Notes under the pieces: generated by a model
What the model saw: only the letters and a program-made list of their open reading frames with translations
The model's database searches: none
What the model was told of the DNA's origin: nothing
Assembly: GCF_937910895.1 (NCBI RefSeq)
Contig: NZ_CALEMI010000091.1
Span: 1-64,000 of the forward strand
Origin: an uncultured Dokdonia sp.
GTDB taxonomy: Bacteria > Bacteroidota > Bacteroidia > Flavobacteriales > Flavobacteriaceae
Length of the DNA stretch: 64,000 nt
Reading direction: 5' to 3'
Translations under genes and position numbers: made by a program
Shown here: positions 39,911 through 48,779 of the stretch, one piece after another
How positions within the stretch are numbered: position 1 is the stretch's first letter
Layout: every line of letters begins with the position of its first letter

Positions 39911-39957
39911 AAAACCTCAATAATACTACGGTAAAAACGTAATATTATTGAGGTTTT
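39911..39957. terminator. Bidirectional terminator-like hairpin
   Basis: AAAACCTCAATAATA and TATTATTGAGGTTTT form a perfect 15-bp stem with a structured loop, followed by TCG. It separates the lipoprotein set from the 40051 gene. Confidence 0.65.
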
Positions 39958-40050
39958 TCGCTTTTAAGCTAATTTTAAATAGGAAATGTATTATTGTAAA
40001 TAAGCTAAATACTACGTTTGTGTATGTGTTCAGCGTATGAAAACCTTGAA

Positions 40051-40608
40051 TTAAGCTACTTTCCTTTGCTTGCTATCGGGAATTAATTTATAGCATACAT
40101 ACAATACAGTAACGATCACTGTAGGGGCTACCCAATAAAAATTTCGATCAATCCATTCTTCTTTAAGTTCTATCTCTACAAGCCTTTTTAATCGTGGGTT
40201 TCTTTCAGCTTTGATACGTCTAAAGATAGGGGGATAAAGAGCTACTTTATCTTGATTGTTCTTGTTGCTATTCAAAGCAAGTGACATACTAAGCTGACTC
40301 CATTCTAGGTTTTCTACTTTATCCAATAAAAGGTCTTGTTTAGCTTCTATACGTTTCTGTGCAATAAATGTTGCTTTAGAATTAGTAAGTTCATTAAAAG
40401 TGTTTCCAACAACACTACCTATAGAAGCTGTAAGTAAATCCATATTGTTTATGGATTTTTTTGAAGGCTCTTGCTTTATGAGTTCACTTAACTTGCCTTT
40501 ATTGTGACGTACCCTACAGGCTTTTGTTCTACATTTAGCAGAGCAATATATTTGCCTTTTGTTCTTTTGGTCAAAGATTTTTGAGCATTATTTACAGTTT
40601 AATTCCAT
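40051..40608 (-). pseudogene. Zinc-finger membrane protein interrupted by an in-frame TAA
   Basis: The ATG at 40443 gives 130 residues with a C-terminal TM helix (APTVIVTVLYVCYKLI). The same frame continues upstream to an ATG at 40608, encoding MELNCK, stop, CSKIFDQKNKRQIYCSAKC and RTKACRVRHNKGK, with a single TAA (40588-40590) inside the first Cys-x-x-Cys. In related Bacteroidota zinc ribbons that position is often Tyr or Gln, one base away. So the full protein would be a C-x2-C...C-x3-C zinc ribbon plus helical part plus TM anchor. As read, only the part from 40443 is made, without the finger. Confidence 0.75.
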
Positions 40609-40664
40609 ATATTTGATTCCCTTTTAATTTAATTTCTCCCTAGAAATTAGATCCCAATTTCTCT

Positions 40665-40694
40665 CAAACAACGTTACACGTGTAACGTTGTTTG
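40665..40694. promoter_or_regulatory. 30-bp perfect palindrome upstream of the zinc-finger gene
   Basis: CAAACAACGTTACAC and its exact complement, without a spacer, 57 nt upstream of the 40608 ATG. It looks like a strong operator or cruciform. The half-site GTGTAACGTT reappears, with small changes, once in each unit of the adjacent tandem array. Confidence 0.6.
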
Positions 40695-40829
40695 TTTTAA
40701 AAATCGTAACTCTATAGTAGTTATTATAAAGTCAAATAATGCTTCGCTATGTTACAAAGGATTACTTAGCATTTATTCAAATAATAAGAAACACTATTGT
40801 CTTAATAATAGAAATTTTCAATGAACTGT

Positions 40830-42160
40830 TTTATTTCAATATCTAAGTAAGTAGAAAAAACTTCCAATAAAATTTCCATTTTAAGTATTCTAATAGGTAA
40901 CTGCATTGGTTAAAAGGATAGTTGATAACAAAACCTCTATGTGTATAATTTTCTAAGCAAGTGGCAAAAACTTCTAAGCCTATTTCTTTAGGAAAACAGG
41001 ATATAACTCTGAAAGAGTGTAACGGTTATACTTTTTCATACAGTAGTATCAATAAAAACATGATCCCTCTGTAATTTCCTAAGAAAGTAGCAAGAACTTC
41101 CAAAGCCTGTTTCTCTACGAAAACAGGGTGTATCTCTCAAAGAGCGCAACGTTTATACTTTTTTAAACGGTATTATCAAGAAAAACACGCTCCCACTGCA
41201 ATTTCCTAAGAAAGTAGCAAAAACTTCCAAGCCTATTTCTCTAGGGAAACAGGGTATACCTCTTAAAAAGTGTAGCGTTGATACCTTTTCAAACAGTAGT
41301 ATCAATAAAAACCCTCTCCCACTGTAATTTCCTAAGAAAGCAGCAAAAATTTCCAAAGCCTATTTCTCTAGGAAAACAGGGTGTACCTCTTAAAAAGTGT
41401 AGCGTTAATACCTTTTCAAACAGTATCATCAATAAAAACACGTTCCCACTGCAATTTCCTATGAAAGTAGCAAAAATTTCCAAAGTCTATTTCTCTAGGA
41501 AAATAGGCTATACCTCTTAAAGAATGTAACGTTTATTCTTTTTCAAACAGTAATATCAAGAAAAACACACTCCCACTTCAATTTCCTATGAAAGTAGCAA
41601 AAACTTCCAAGCCTATTTCTCTAGGAAAACAGGGTATACCCCTTAAAGAGTGTAACGTTTATTCTTTTTCAAATAGTAATATCTATAAAAACACGCTCCC
41701 TCTGGAATTTCCTATGAAAGTAGCAAAAACTTCCAAAGCCTATTTCTCTAGGAAAACAGGGTGTACCTCTTAAAGAGCGCAACGTTTATATTTTTTCAAA
41801 CAGTAATATCAAGAAAAACACGCTTCCTCTGGAATTTTCTAAGAAAGTAGCAAAAACTTCCAAAAGCAAATTTCTTAAGGATTCTCTAAGAAAATCTATA
41901 CTCAATAGAGAAGATGTTTTTGTTGAAACATAATTTTCAATAAAAATACGCTCCTTCTGGAATCTCCTAAGAAAGTAGCAAAAATTTCCAAGAGCAGGTT
42001 TCTTAAGGATACCCTAAAGAACCTTTAAGAAAACCTGTGTTCAATAGAGAAGATGTTTTGTTGAAACACAATTTTCAATTAAAAGTGCGTTCTCGTTGGA
42101 ATTTCCTAAGAAAGTAGCAAAAATTTCCATAGCCTATTTCTTTAAAAATAAGGTGTGATT
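40830..42160. repeat. Tandem array of ~126-bp units, about ten copies
   Basis: The marker CCTAAGAAAGTAGCAA (or close variants) recurs at 40952, 41078, 41204, 41331, 41458, 41585, 41711, 41837, 41966 and 42104, that is every 126-127 bp, with wider spacing (129, 138) at the right end where units have diverged. A weaker copy lies near 40840. Each unit also has AAACAGGGTGTACC and a GTGTAACGTTTATAC-like block. Short open frames inside (60-80 codons) follow from the 126-nt period and differ between copies, so they are not genes. Function unknown; iterons, partition sites or structured RNA are candidates. Confidence 0.85.
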
Positions 42161-42396
42161 ACAACACTTTATTGGAGTTTGGTACTTCTCTAATTTTTCA
42201 ATTCATTTTTAATCAATGATTTAGGTATTCAGAAAACACCGATTTTGTCACTTTACCAAAGTCGCGCCAAGGATTTCCCACTTCTTTATTCAAACTTTGT
42301 TATCAATTATGAACAAAGAAGGTTAGAAAGTGCATCCTTTTTTAAAGAAACTAAAAAAATGTGCTAATCATAAACTGTTAAAAAAGAAAATGAAAA
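42161..42396. other. Spacer between the tandem array and the 155-residue gene
   Basis: AT-rich, no repeat unit and no gene seen. Confidence 0.4.
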
Positions 42397-42864
42397 ATGA
42401 AGAAAAAGAAAAAACAAATGCTATACATTTTTGATCGCCAAAAATTAAAGCAAGCTGTAAAACAGAAAAATAAAAATCATCCTGATTTTGATAACAGAAT
42501 AAGAAAAGGAAAACTTTTAACCCTATGTACTCTTTTTGAGAACTATCAAAACTTACTAAATGAAAAAACTACTGGGCATACTTATGAGTACCCTTATTTT
42601 TGTAATGACATTTCCAAAATCGACATTGGTTCAGATACTATGCCAATGCTTTATGTTCATGCTCGTAAAATAGCTCAAGAGACAGGACAAGATGTAAAAA
42701 CTATTAAAAATCATATTCGTCAACTTAGACATAAATCCAATAATTTGATAACTATCGTTGATTATCGCACAGGATCTAGTTTTGGAGTAAAGATTCCATA
42801 TCACTATTTCATGAAGGTCTTAGTATTAAAACGGGATAGGTACTTTCCATTGGATTACCAATAA
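42397..42864 (+). CDS. Hypothetical basic protein, possible winged helix
   Basis: 155 residues, very Lys-rich at the start. The C-terminal half (KIAQETGQDVKTIKNHIRQLRHKSNNLITIVDYRTGSSFGVKIPYHYF, longer than one motif) reads like a winged helix: an HTH in which a recognition helix follows V-K-T-I, then a beta wing. It could bind DNA, perhaps the adjacent repeats or palindrome. No family recognised; the proximity argument is inference. Confidence 0.6.
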   Translation: MKKKKKQMLYIFDRQKLKQAVKQKNKNHPDFDNRIRKGKLLTLCTLFENYQNLLNEKTTGHTYEYPYFCNDISKIDIGSDTMPMLYVHARKIAQETGQDVKTIKNHIRQLRHKSNNLITIVDYRTGSSFGVKIPYHYFMKVLVLKRDRYFPLDYQ

Positions 42865-42930
42865 ATTACTTAAATGTAATTTATTTTAATTATATTCGTA
42901 TCTGAATAATTAGTATGACTTTATTTTAGA

Positions 42931-43476
42931 ATGATAGACAAGACATCTTTATCCTTAGATCAGATTATCAAAGTATGTTTGCAAAAACGCTTTAAAACGC
43001 TTGATTTACCATTTGTCACGAATAGACAACTTCATCATTGGAAAGCTACAAGGCTTTTAAATGAAGAGCGCGAATTAGCATCTAGTGGAAAAAAGAATGA
43101 ATTTGACTTCTTTGATGTGGTATGGATTCGTTGTATTGTCCTAATGCGATCTTTTGGTGTTGATAATTTGCTTATCGCTAAAGTGAATAGTGATATGTCA
43201 AATAAAGATCAAGACAGTAAGACAGTATCACTATCCATATTTCAAAAACAGATAGCTGAGACATTGTTTGATAAACAAAACTGTTTTCTTATTGTTTCAG
43301 AACAAGGAGATGGAAGGCTTGTTTCTAAAAATGAGTATGCAAATATGATTAAGGATTCTATAGCGAGACATCATTTAAGTATAACCTTAAATATTCTAAT
43401 TAAAGAAATGCTTTCGCTTTTAGATTTTGATAGTGATATTCAAAAGATCATAAAATATTATTTAGATACGGAATAG
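42931..43476 (+). CDS. MerR-like HTH protein, element-borne
   Basis: 181 residues. FVTNRQLHHWKATRLLNEER near residues 29-48 resembles the recognition region of MerR-type winged helices (R-Q-L-x-Y/H-W-x-x-x-x-L-L), followed by FDFFDVVWIRCIVLMRSFGV, which matches the hydrophobic helix after it. The C-terminal half is unassigned. Similar genes often lie upstream of flavobacterial recombinases; here the recombinase starts 413 nt later. Possibly regulates excision or integration. Confidence 0.6.
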   Translation: MIDKTSLSLDQIIKVCLQKRFKTLDLPFVTNRQLHHWKATRLLNEERELASSGKKNEFDFFDVVWIRCIVLMRSFGVDNLLIAKVNSDMSNKDQDSKTVSLSIFQKQIAETLFDKQNCFLIVSEQGDGRLVSKNEYANMIKDSIARHHLSITLNILIKEMLSLLDFDSDIQKIIKYYLDTE

Positions 43477-43568
43477 AAGTAATGTAGGAAAGGATAAAAA
43501 CTTTCACTGCAAGTATGGACGGAAGAACAGGTTTAAAATCATGTTCCTTCAATTTATCTTCTTATTCT

Positions 43569-43733
43569 ATGCCTACAGAAAATGCAAATACAGAGGTTTC
43601 AAAAGCCCTTAGTATTGAAGAATTACGAAAATTCGATGGCTTCGATGATATTACAGACGAACAAGCCTTGGAGATTATAGAGACGTTAAAGCAATTAGCT
43701 TTAGTAATTATTAAAACATTCAAAAAGCAGTAA
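43569..43733 (+). CDS. Small recombinase-adjacent acidic protein
   Basis: 54 residues from the ATG at 43569; the frame is open to 43515 but MPTENANTEVSKALSIEEL is the more natural start. The core L-S-I-E-E-L-R-K-F-D-G-F-D-D-I-T-D-E-Q-A, followed by an amphipathic helix (EIIETLKQLALVIIKTF), is a pattern I know from tiny proteins next to Bacteroidota recombinases. Role unknown. Confidence 0.6.
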   Translation: MPTENANTEVSKALSIEELRKFDGFDDITDEQALEIIETLKQLALVIIKTFKKQ

Positions 43734-43745
43734 GTAGCTGTAGCT

Positions 43746-43791
43746 AGATCACTTTTGTTTGTATCATATCACATAGAAATAAAAGTGATCT
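43746..43791 (+). terminator. Hairpin after the small recombinase-adjacent gene
   Basis: AGATCACTTTT and AAAAGTGATCT, an 11-bp stem with a 24-nt loop and a weak T-run. Probably ends the short upstream transcript before the recombinase gene. Confidence 0.5.
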
Positions 43792-43888
43792 TTAAAAGTA
43801 AGCACAGAAACAAAGCGATAGAATGGACTATATAAAGCCTAGAGCAGATTAGTTGTTGTGTTAGTTACATAGAGAAAAATAGCATTTT

Positions 43889-45607
43889 ATGAAAAAGAAT
43901 GAGTTCACAGCTTTTGCAAAGTATGCAAAGTCCTCAAAAACCAAGCAAATTAATATGCAAGGCAAAGCTGTCATATATACACGTGTATCTACTAAAGAAC
44001 AGGCTGAGAATAATGCTTCCTTAGAAACTCAAATGAAGTATTGTGAAGTTTATGCGAAAAATAAGGGAATTGAAGTTATGGAATACTTTGGAGGAACTTA
44101 TGAATCTGCAAAATCAGATGAGCGTAAACACTTCCAAAAGATGCTTACTTACGTTAAAAGACATAAAAAGGATATTAGTTACATCATTGTGTATTCTTAC
44201 GATCGATTTTCACGAACAGGAGCAAGTGGCGATTATATAAGCAAACAGCTAATGAAAGAGGGTATAGTTGTGCTATCTGTAACACAAGATGTAGATGCAA
44301 CAACCGCATCTGGATCATTTCAACAGAGCCTTTATTATATGTTCTCACAGTTTGACAATGAACTTAGACGTGATAAGTCAGTTTCAGGAATGCAAGAGAA
44401 ACTTCGTAAAGGCTATTGGATAGGCTCTATTCCCTTTGGATATACAAATCTAAATCCAGGCAAAGGAAAAGAACAGAATATCGTTATAAACGATCAAGGG
44501 AAGCTATTGCGATATGCTTTTAAGTGGAGGGCTAGTGAAAATTTAAGCTATAGAGAGATTGCAGAAAGACTTGAAAGAAAAGGGTTAACTATTAAATACA
44601 AGAAGCTAAGTGATTACTTTAGAAATCCTTTCTATTGTGGTTTAATAGTAAGCGCACATATTCCTAATGAAGTTGTACAAGGCAAGCACGAAGCGCTTGT
44701 CTCAAAAGAGTTATTTTTAAAAATAAATGATTCTTTGAGAAACAAGGATAAAAGCCAATCGTATAATAAGGATGAGGAAAATTTACCTTTAAAACAATTT
44801 ATTAAAGCAAGTTCTTGTGGAGGGTATTACACAGGGTATCTCGTAAAACGAAAAGGATTGTATTATTACAAGAATAATCGAAGTGGGAGTAAAGAGAATA
44901 GAAGTGCAAAAGTAATGCACTTGAAATTTGAAGAGATACTAAAGCAATATCAATTGAGCGATCAAAAGTATATAGCCCCATTAAAAGAGGTAATGAAGTA
45001 CACCTTCTTAGAACACCATAAAGAGCAGTTACAAGAATCAAAAGCGATAGAAAAGCAAGTAAGAGACTTAGATAATAGAATAGAACTATTAGAAGAGCGG
45101 TTTGTTTACAATGAAATATCAAGAGAGCAGTATTTGAAGTTTAAAGTAAAATCTGAAAAGGAGCGAATTAAAAAGCAAGAATATTTACAAGCAAACAGCT
45201 TAGATGTATCGAACCTTGAAAAAGCAGTAGATTATGCAGTAGATTATTCCTCGCAACTAGCGGTATTATGGAGTTCAGGAGATTTGGAAACAAAAAAGAG
45301 AGTTCAAAATATGGTGTTTCCAGACGGAATCCTATTTGATCACAAAAATGACCGTTATCGAACCATTAGAGTAAATTCTATTTTTGGCGCAATCCCAACA
45401 ATAATGGGGAATATGGGAGGAAATAAAAACGGGACACCATCAAAAAATATGAAGGTGTCCCGTTTAGTACTCGAGACGGGACTTGAACCCGTACGTCCTA
45501 ATGGACATTGGATTTTAAGTCCAACGTGTCTACCAATTCCACCACTCGAGCAGCTGTCTTGCGGAAGCAAAACATTGGTATATTTTAATTCAGTATATCA
45601 AATTTAG
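43889..45607 (+). CDS. Serine site-specific recombinase (resolvase N-terminal + Recombinase domain), frame reads into tRNA-Leu
   Basis: 572 codons. The N-terminal resolvase domain begins AVIYTRVSTKEQ with catalytic Ser34; YDRFSRTG and the QFDNELRRDKS helix follow. Then the Recombinase domain (YREIAERLERKGL, FRNPFYCGLIV), a C-terminal region with few zinc-ribbon Cys, and a long coiled coil (residues ~370-450), all typical of large serine recombinases. From about residue 515 the frame crosses the tRNA-Leu terminator and the tRNA itself on the other strand (LETGLEPVRP is read from the T-arm). The true C-terminus of the ancestral protein is therefore unclear. Confidence 0.9.
   Translation: MKKNEFTAFAKYAKSSKTKQINMQGKAVIYTRVSTKEQAENNASLETQMKYCEVYAKNKGIEVMEYFGGTYESAKSDERKHFQKMLTYVKRHKKDISYIIVYSYDRFSRTGASGDYISKQLMKEGIVVLSVTQDVDATTASGSFQQSLYYMFSQFDNELRRDKSVSGMQEKLRKGYWIGSIPFGYTNLNPGKGKEQNIVINDQGKLLRYAFKWRASENLSYREIAERLERKGLTIKYKKLSDYFRNPFYCGLIVSAHIPNEVVQGKHEALVSKELFLKINDSLRNKDKSQSYNKDEENLPLKQFIKASSCGGYYTGYLVKRKGLYYYKNNRSGSKENRSAKVMHLKFEEILKQYQLSDQKYIAPLKEVMKYTFLEHHKEQLQESKAIEKQVRDLDNRIELLEERFVYNEISREQYLKFKVKSEKERIKKQEYLQANSLDVSNLEKAVDYAVDYSSQLAVLWSSGDLETKKRVQNMVFPDGILFDHKNDRYRTIRVNSIFGAIPTIMGNMGGNKNGTPSKNMKVSRLVLETGLEPVRPNGHWILSPTCLPIPPLEQLSCGSKTLVYFNSVYQI
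45421..45465 (-). terminator. Terminator of tRNA-Leu
   Basis: On the minus strand AAACGGGACACC and GGTGTCCCGTTT pair perfectly (12 bp) and run into TTATTT, starting 3 nt past the tRNA 3' end. It lies inside the recombinase reading frame. Confidence 0.8.
45468..45551 (-). tRNA. tRNA-Leu (anticodon TAA)
   Basis: 84 nt, class II with a variable arm. Acceptor GCTCGAG pairs with CTCGAGT (one G-U), U8 is present, the D-arm reads GGTGGAATTGGTAGACAC, the anticodon loop CTTAAAA gives UAA, and the T-arm has GGTTCAAGTCC. Discriminator A; CCA is not encoded. It is the apparent attachment site of the serine-recombinase element. Confidence 0.95.
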
Positions 45608-45610
45608 TAG

Positions 45611-45682
45611 AGCGAAAGACGGGATTTGAACCCGCGACCCCCACCTTGGCAAGGTGATGCTCTACCCCTGAGCTACTTTCGC
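45611..45682 (-). tRNA. tRNA-Gly (anticodon GCC)
   Basis: 72 nt. Acceptor GCGAAAG pairs with CTTTCGC, D-arm AGCTCAGGGGTAGAGC, anticodon stem-loop CACCTTGCCAAGGTG with GCC, T-arm GGGTTCAAATCCC. Discriminator T; CCA not encoded. Upstream of tRNA-Leu on the same strand (59-nt gap), so likely co-transcribed. Confidence 0.96.
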
Positions 45683-45831
45683 ATGATGTGTTCTTTTATG
45701 AACGTTACTGCTTCAAACAGCGGATGCAAATTTACAGCTTTTCTACATTTAGCAAAACCTTTTTCAAAAAAATATGCGACTTAATGTGCATTATCTTAAA
45801 AATAAATAGCAAAAATTTGTTTTTCAGTGGA

Positions 45832-48456
45832 TTACGAAGTCTTACTTTCTTTCTTTTTTACAATCATCCGCTTGATTTCGTTTAGCTTCATAAGTGCCTC
45901 TACAGGGGTAAGTGTATCAATATCTGTGTGTAAGATTTCTTCTTTGATCTGTTCCAGCAAAGGATCATCTAGATTAAAAAAACTCAATTGCATCTCATCT
46001 TCTGTAGTTGCCTTTAATTTTCCTGTAAGTTCTTCGCTTCCGTGAGATTTTTCTAGCTTTTCCATCATCTTGGTTGCCCTTCTGACTACTTGCTGCGGCA
46101 TTCCTGCCATTTTTGCTACGTGAATCCCAAAACTATGCGCACTTCCACCAGGAACTAGCTTGCGTAAAAAAAGTACATTATCTTTTAATTCTTTTACAGA
46201 AACATTATAATTCTTTATCCGCTCAAAAGTCTCACTCATTTCATTGAGTTCGTGATAATGCGTCGCAAACAAGGTTTTTGGACGTCCTGGATGCTCGTGT
46301 AAATATTCACTGATCGCCCACGCAATAGAAATTCCATCATACGTACTCGTACCACGTCCTATCTCATCCAGCAATACCAGACTACGATCGGAGATATTAT
46401 TCAAAATACTCGCTGTCTCATTCATCTCCACCATAAAAGTACTCTCCCCCATAGAGATATTATCACTTGCGCCGACACGGGTAAAGATTTTATCCACCAT
46501 TCCAATATGCGCCTCGGCAGCAGGAACAAAACTTCCCATTTGTGCTAACAGTACAATAAGCGCTGTTTGTCTTAAAATTGCACTCTTACCTGACATATTA
46601 GGCCCCGTAATCATAATCATTTGCTGAGCCTCTCTATCCAGATAGACATCATTAGCAATATAGCTTTCTCCGAGTGGTAACTGCTTTTCAATCACAGGGT
46701 GACGTCCTTCTTTTATAGAAAGCGCTTGTGAGTCATCTACCACAGGACGTACATAGTGATTATCCTTTGCCAATTGCGCAAAAGAGCATAAGACATCTAA
46801 CTGTGCAACCAGATTTGCGTTATGCTGTACTTGAGGGATAAACTGCATCATCCATTGGACGAGTTCTGAAAATAGTTGTTGTTCTATCCCTAAAATACGT
46901 TCTTCAGCACCTAGTATTTTGGCTTCGTATTCTTTTAATTCTTCAGTAATGTAGCGCTCTGCATTCACTAATGTTTGCTTACGGATCCACTCCTCTGGCA
47001 CTTTATCCTTATGCGTATTTCTCACTTCTATATAATATCCAAAAACATTGTTAGATGCGATTTTAAGTGACGTAATCCCTGTACGCTTCGTCTCTCGTTC
47101 TACCATCTTATCTAGATAGTCTTTCCCTGAAAAAGAAATATCTCGTAAACCATCTAATTCTTCATGAAAACCTCTCGCAATAGCGCCTCCTTTTCCTATA
47201 GCTACAGGAGCTTCTTCGTTAAGGGTTTCTTTAATTTTAGAACGCAACAATTCACATTCATGAATTCCATCGCCTATAATTTTTAACGCTTCATTTGTTG
47301 CGTTAGAACTCAAACTTTTTATAGGCACCATCGCCTCTAGTGAGTTTTTAAGTTGAATGACTTCTCTGGGAGACACCTTCCCTGTCGCTACTTTACTAAT
47401 GAGTCGCTCTACATCGCCTATATGTTTAATACACTGCCGTAGCTTTTCAAAAAGCACCTCTTCTTTTAATAAGTAAGACACCACTTCGTGACGCTGTTTT
47501 ATTTTGTCTACATTTTTAAGAGGTAAGGCGAGCCATCGTTTTAAAAGTCGAGCTCCCATAGGAGAGGTAGTTTTATCAATCACGTCTATGAGGGTGATCG
47601 CTTTCGCGAAAGCGGAATGATACAACTCTAAATTACGAATCGTAAACCGATCCATCCACACGTACTCATCTTCAGCAATCCGATTGATACGCGTGATGTG
47701 CGCGAGTTTATGGTGCTGTGTTTCTCCTAAATAATGTAAAATAACACCTGAAGCAATGATCCCTTCTTCTAAATGATCTACGCCAAAACCTTTAAGCGTA
47801 TTGGTCTTAAAATGCTTATTCAGCGACTCAAATGCATAGTCGGTTTTAAACACCCAATCTTCCATAAAAAACGTATGAAAATCAGAACCGAATGCATTAG
47901 AAAAAGCAGTCTTTTGTTTTTTTGAAATTAAGAGTTCGCTTGGCGCGAAATTTTGTAAAAGCTTATCTATATAGGCTTCGTCTCCTTGTGCGGTAAGGTA
48001 CTCTCCCGTCGAAACGTCCAAAAAGGAAACCCCTAACGTACGTTTTCCAATATGAACGGCACCCAAAAAATTATTACGCTTGGCTGAAAGCACTTCATCA
48101 TTAAGTGCCACACCTGGTGTCACCAACTCAGTCACACCCCGTTTTACAATCGTTTTTGTCATTTTGGGATCTTCCAACTGATCACAAATTGCTACACGAC
48201 ATCCTGCTTTTACCAATTTAGGCAAATAGGTATTCAGCGAATGATGAGGGAAGCCAGCTAATTCGGTTTTATCGCCTCCATTATTACGATGGGTCAAAGT
48301 AATATGCAAAATACCTGCTGCTTTTATGGCATCATCTCCAAAGGTTTCATAAAAATCTCCTACTCTAAAAAGCAATAACGCATCAGGATATTTGACCTTG
48401 ATGGTATTGTATTGTTTCATTAAAGGAGTCACCTTTTTTGCTATGCTTTTTGCCAT
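45832..48456 (-). CDS. mutS: DNA mismatch repair protein MutS
   Basis: 874 residues, full length. Mismatch-recognition start with the Phe-x-Glu wedge (VGDFYETFG), connector and lever domains, then the ABC ATPase with Walker [16 protein letters not shown], Walker [17 protein letters not shown] and the FATHYHEL loop, and the C-terminal clamp region. It recognises base mismatches and recruits MutL. One palindrome copy (47599-47614) lies in frame as AFAKA. Monocistronic. Confidence 0.98.
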   Translation of the reverse strand: MAKSIAKKVTPLMKQYNTIKVKYPDALLLFRVGDFYETFGDDAIKAAGILHITLTHRNNGGDKTELAGFPHHSLNTYLPKLVKAGCRVAICDQLEDPKMTKTIVKRGVTELVTPGVALNDEVLSAKRNNFLGAVHIGKRTLGVSFLDVSTGEYLTAQGDEAYIDKLLQNFAPSELLISKKQKTAFSNAFGSDFHTFFMEDWVFKTDYAFESLNKHFKTNTLKGFGVDHLEEGIIASGVILHYLGETQHHKLAHITRINRIAEDEYVWMDRFTIRNLELYHSAFAKAITLIDVIDKTTSPMGARLLKRWLALPLKNVDKIKQRHEVVSYLLKEEVLFEKLRQCIKHIGDVERLISKVATGKVSPREVIQLKNSLEAMVPIKSLSSNATNEALKIIGDGIHECELLRSKIKETLNEEAPVAIGKGGAIARGFHEELDGLRDISFSGKDYLDKMVERETKRTGITSLKIASNNVFGYYIEVRNTHKDKVPEEWIRKQTLVNAERYITEELKEYEAKILGAEERILGIEQQLFSELVQWMMQFIPQVQHNANLVAQLDVLCSFAQLAKDNHYVRPVVDDSQALSIKEGRHPVIEKQLPLGESYIANDVYLDREAQQMIMITGPNMSGKSAILRQTALIVLLAQMGSFVPAAEAHIGMVDKIFTRVGASDNISMGESTFMVEMNETASILNNISDRSLVLLDEIGRGTSTYDGISIAWAISEYLHEHPGRPKTLFATHYHELNEMSETFERIKNYNVSVKELKDNVLFLRKLVPGGSAHSFGIHVAKMAGMPQQVVRRATKMMEKLEKSHGSEELTGKLKATTEDEMQLSFFNLDDPLLEQIKEEILHTDIDTLTPVEALMKLNEIKRMIVKKKESKTS
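47599..47614. repeat. TTTCGCGAAA-core palindrome (coding, mutS)
   Basis: CGCTTTCGCGAAAGCG, read on the minus strand as AFAKA. First copy after the 32.2-47.6 kb gap. Confidence 0.8.
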
Positions 48457-48611
48457 ACTGCAAGGTAAATCTTTGATTGACTTTTACAAACGCAATTTTA
48501 TACGAGTTATCACCAGTTTTTCACAGTTTTATAAAAACAAAAAGAAGAACTACTAACAAAATTTAACAAACTCATCTTTGAAAACAAGTCTTTGAAAAAT
48601 TAGAACGGAAA

Positions 48612-48652
48612 GTTTAAAATATTTTATCAAAAAAATACAAAATATTTTAAAC
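48612..48652 (-). terminator. Second terminator-like hairpin downstream of the methyltransferase
   Basis: GTTTAAAATATTTT with its exact complement, 13-nt loop, very A/T-rich. Confidence 0.5.
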
Positions 48653-48719
48653 AACCACCACTTCACCCTTCTTGTAAACTCATCTTAGAAAATAAGTCCT
48701 ATAAAGTTGGAACGGAAAA

Positions 48720-48759
48720 TTCTTTTTCTTTTGTAAAAAAAATTACAAAACAAAAAGAA
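48720..48759 (-). terminator. First terminator-like hairpin downstream of the methyltransferase
   Basis: 17-nt arms with one C-C mismatch around AAAAAA, 21 nt past the stop. Confidence 0.5.
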
Positions 48760-48779
48760 CAACCACCACTTCACCCTTC

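Larger units (their letters stand above)
38560..45467 (+). mobile_element. Integrated element carrying a serine recombinase, right end at tRNA-Leu
   Basis: The serine recombinase ORF runs into tRNA-Leu, the signature of integration at a tRNA. Leftwards there are only short unknown genes, a small regulator, tandem repeats and broken genes, and none of the TTTCGCGAAA palindromes common elsewhere. The right end is placed at the tRNA 3' end; the left end is arbitrary, because I could not find a duplicated tRNA 3' fragment. No conjugation genes are visible. Confidence 0.45.

Noticed and set aside
41153-41773. Open frames of 60-80 codons in the 126-bp array on both strands
   Set aside because: The 126-nt period is a multiple of three, so frames survive in places, but 127-nt units break them and each copy gives a different product.
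34534-45467. Prophage
   Set aside because: No capsid, terminase, portal or tail genes; only a serine recombinase and small unknown genes.
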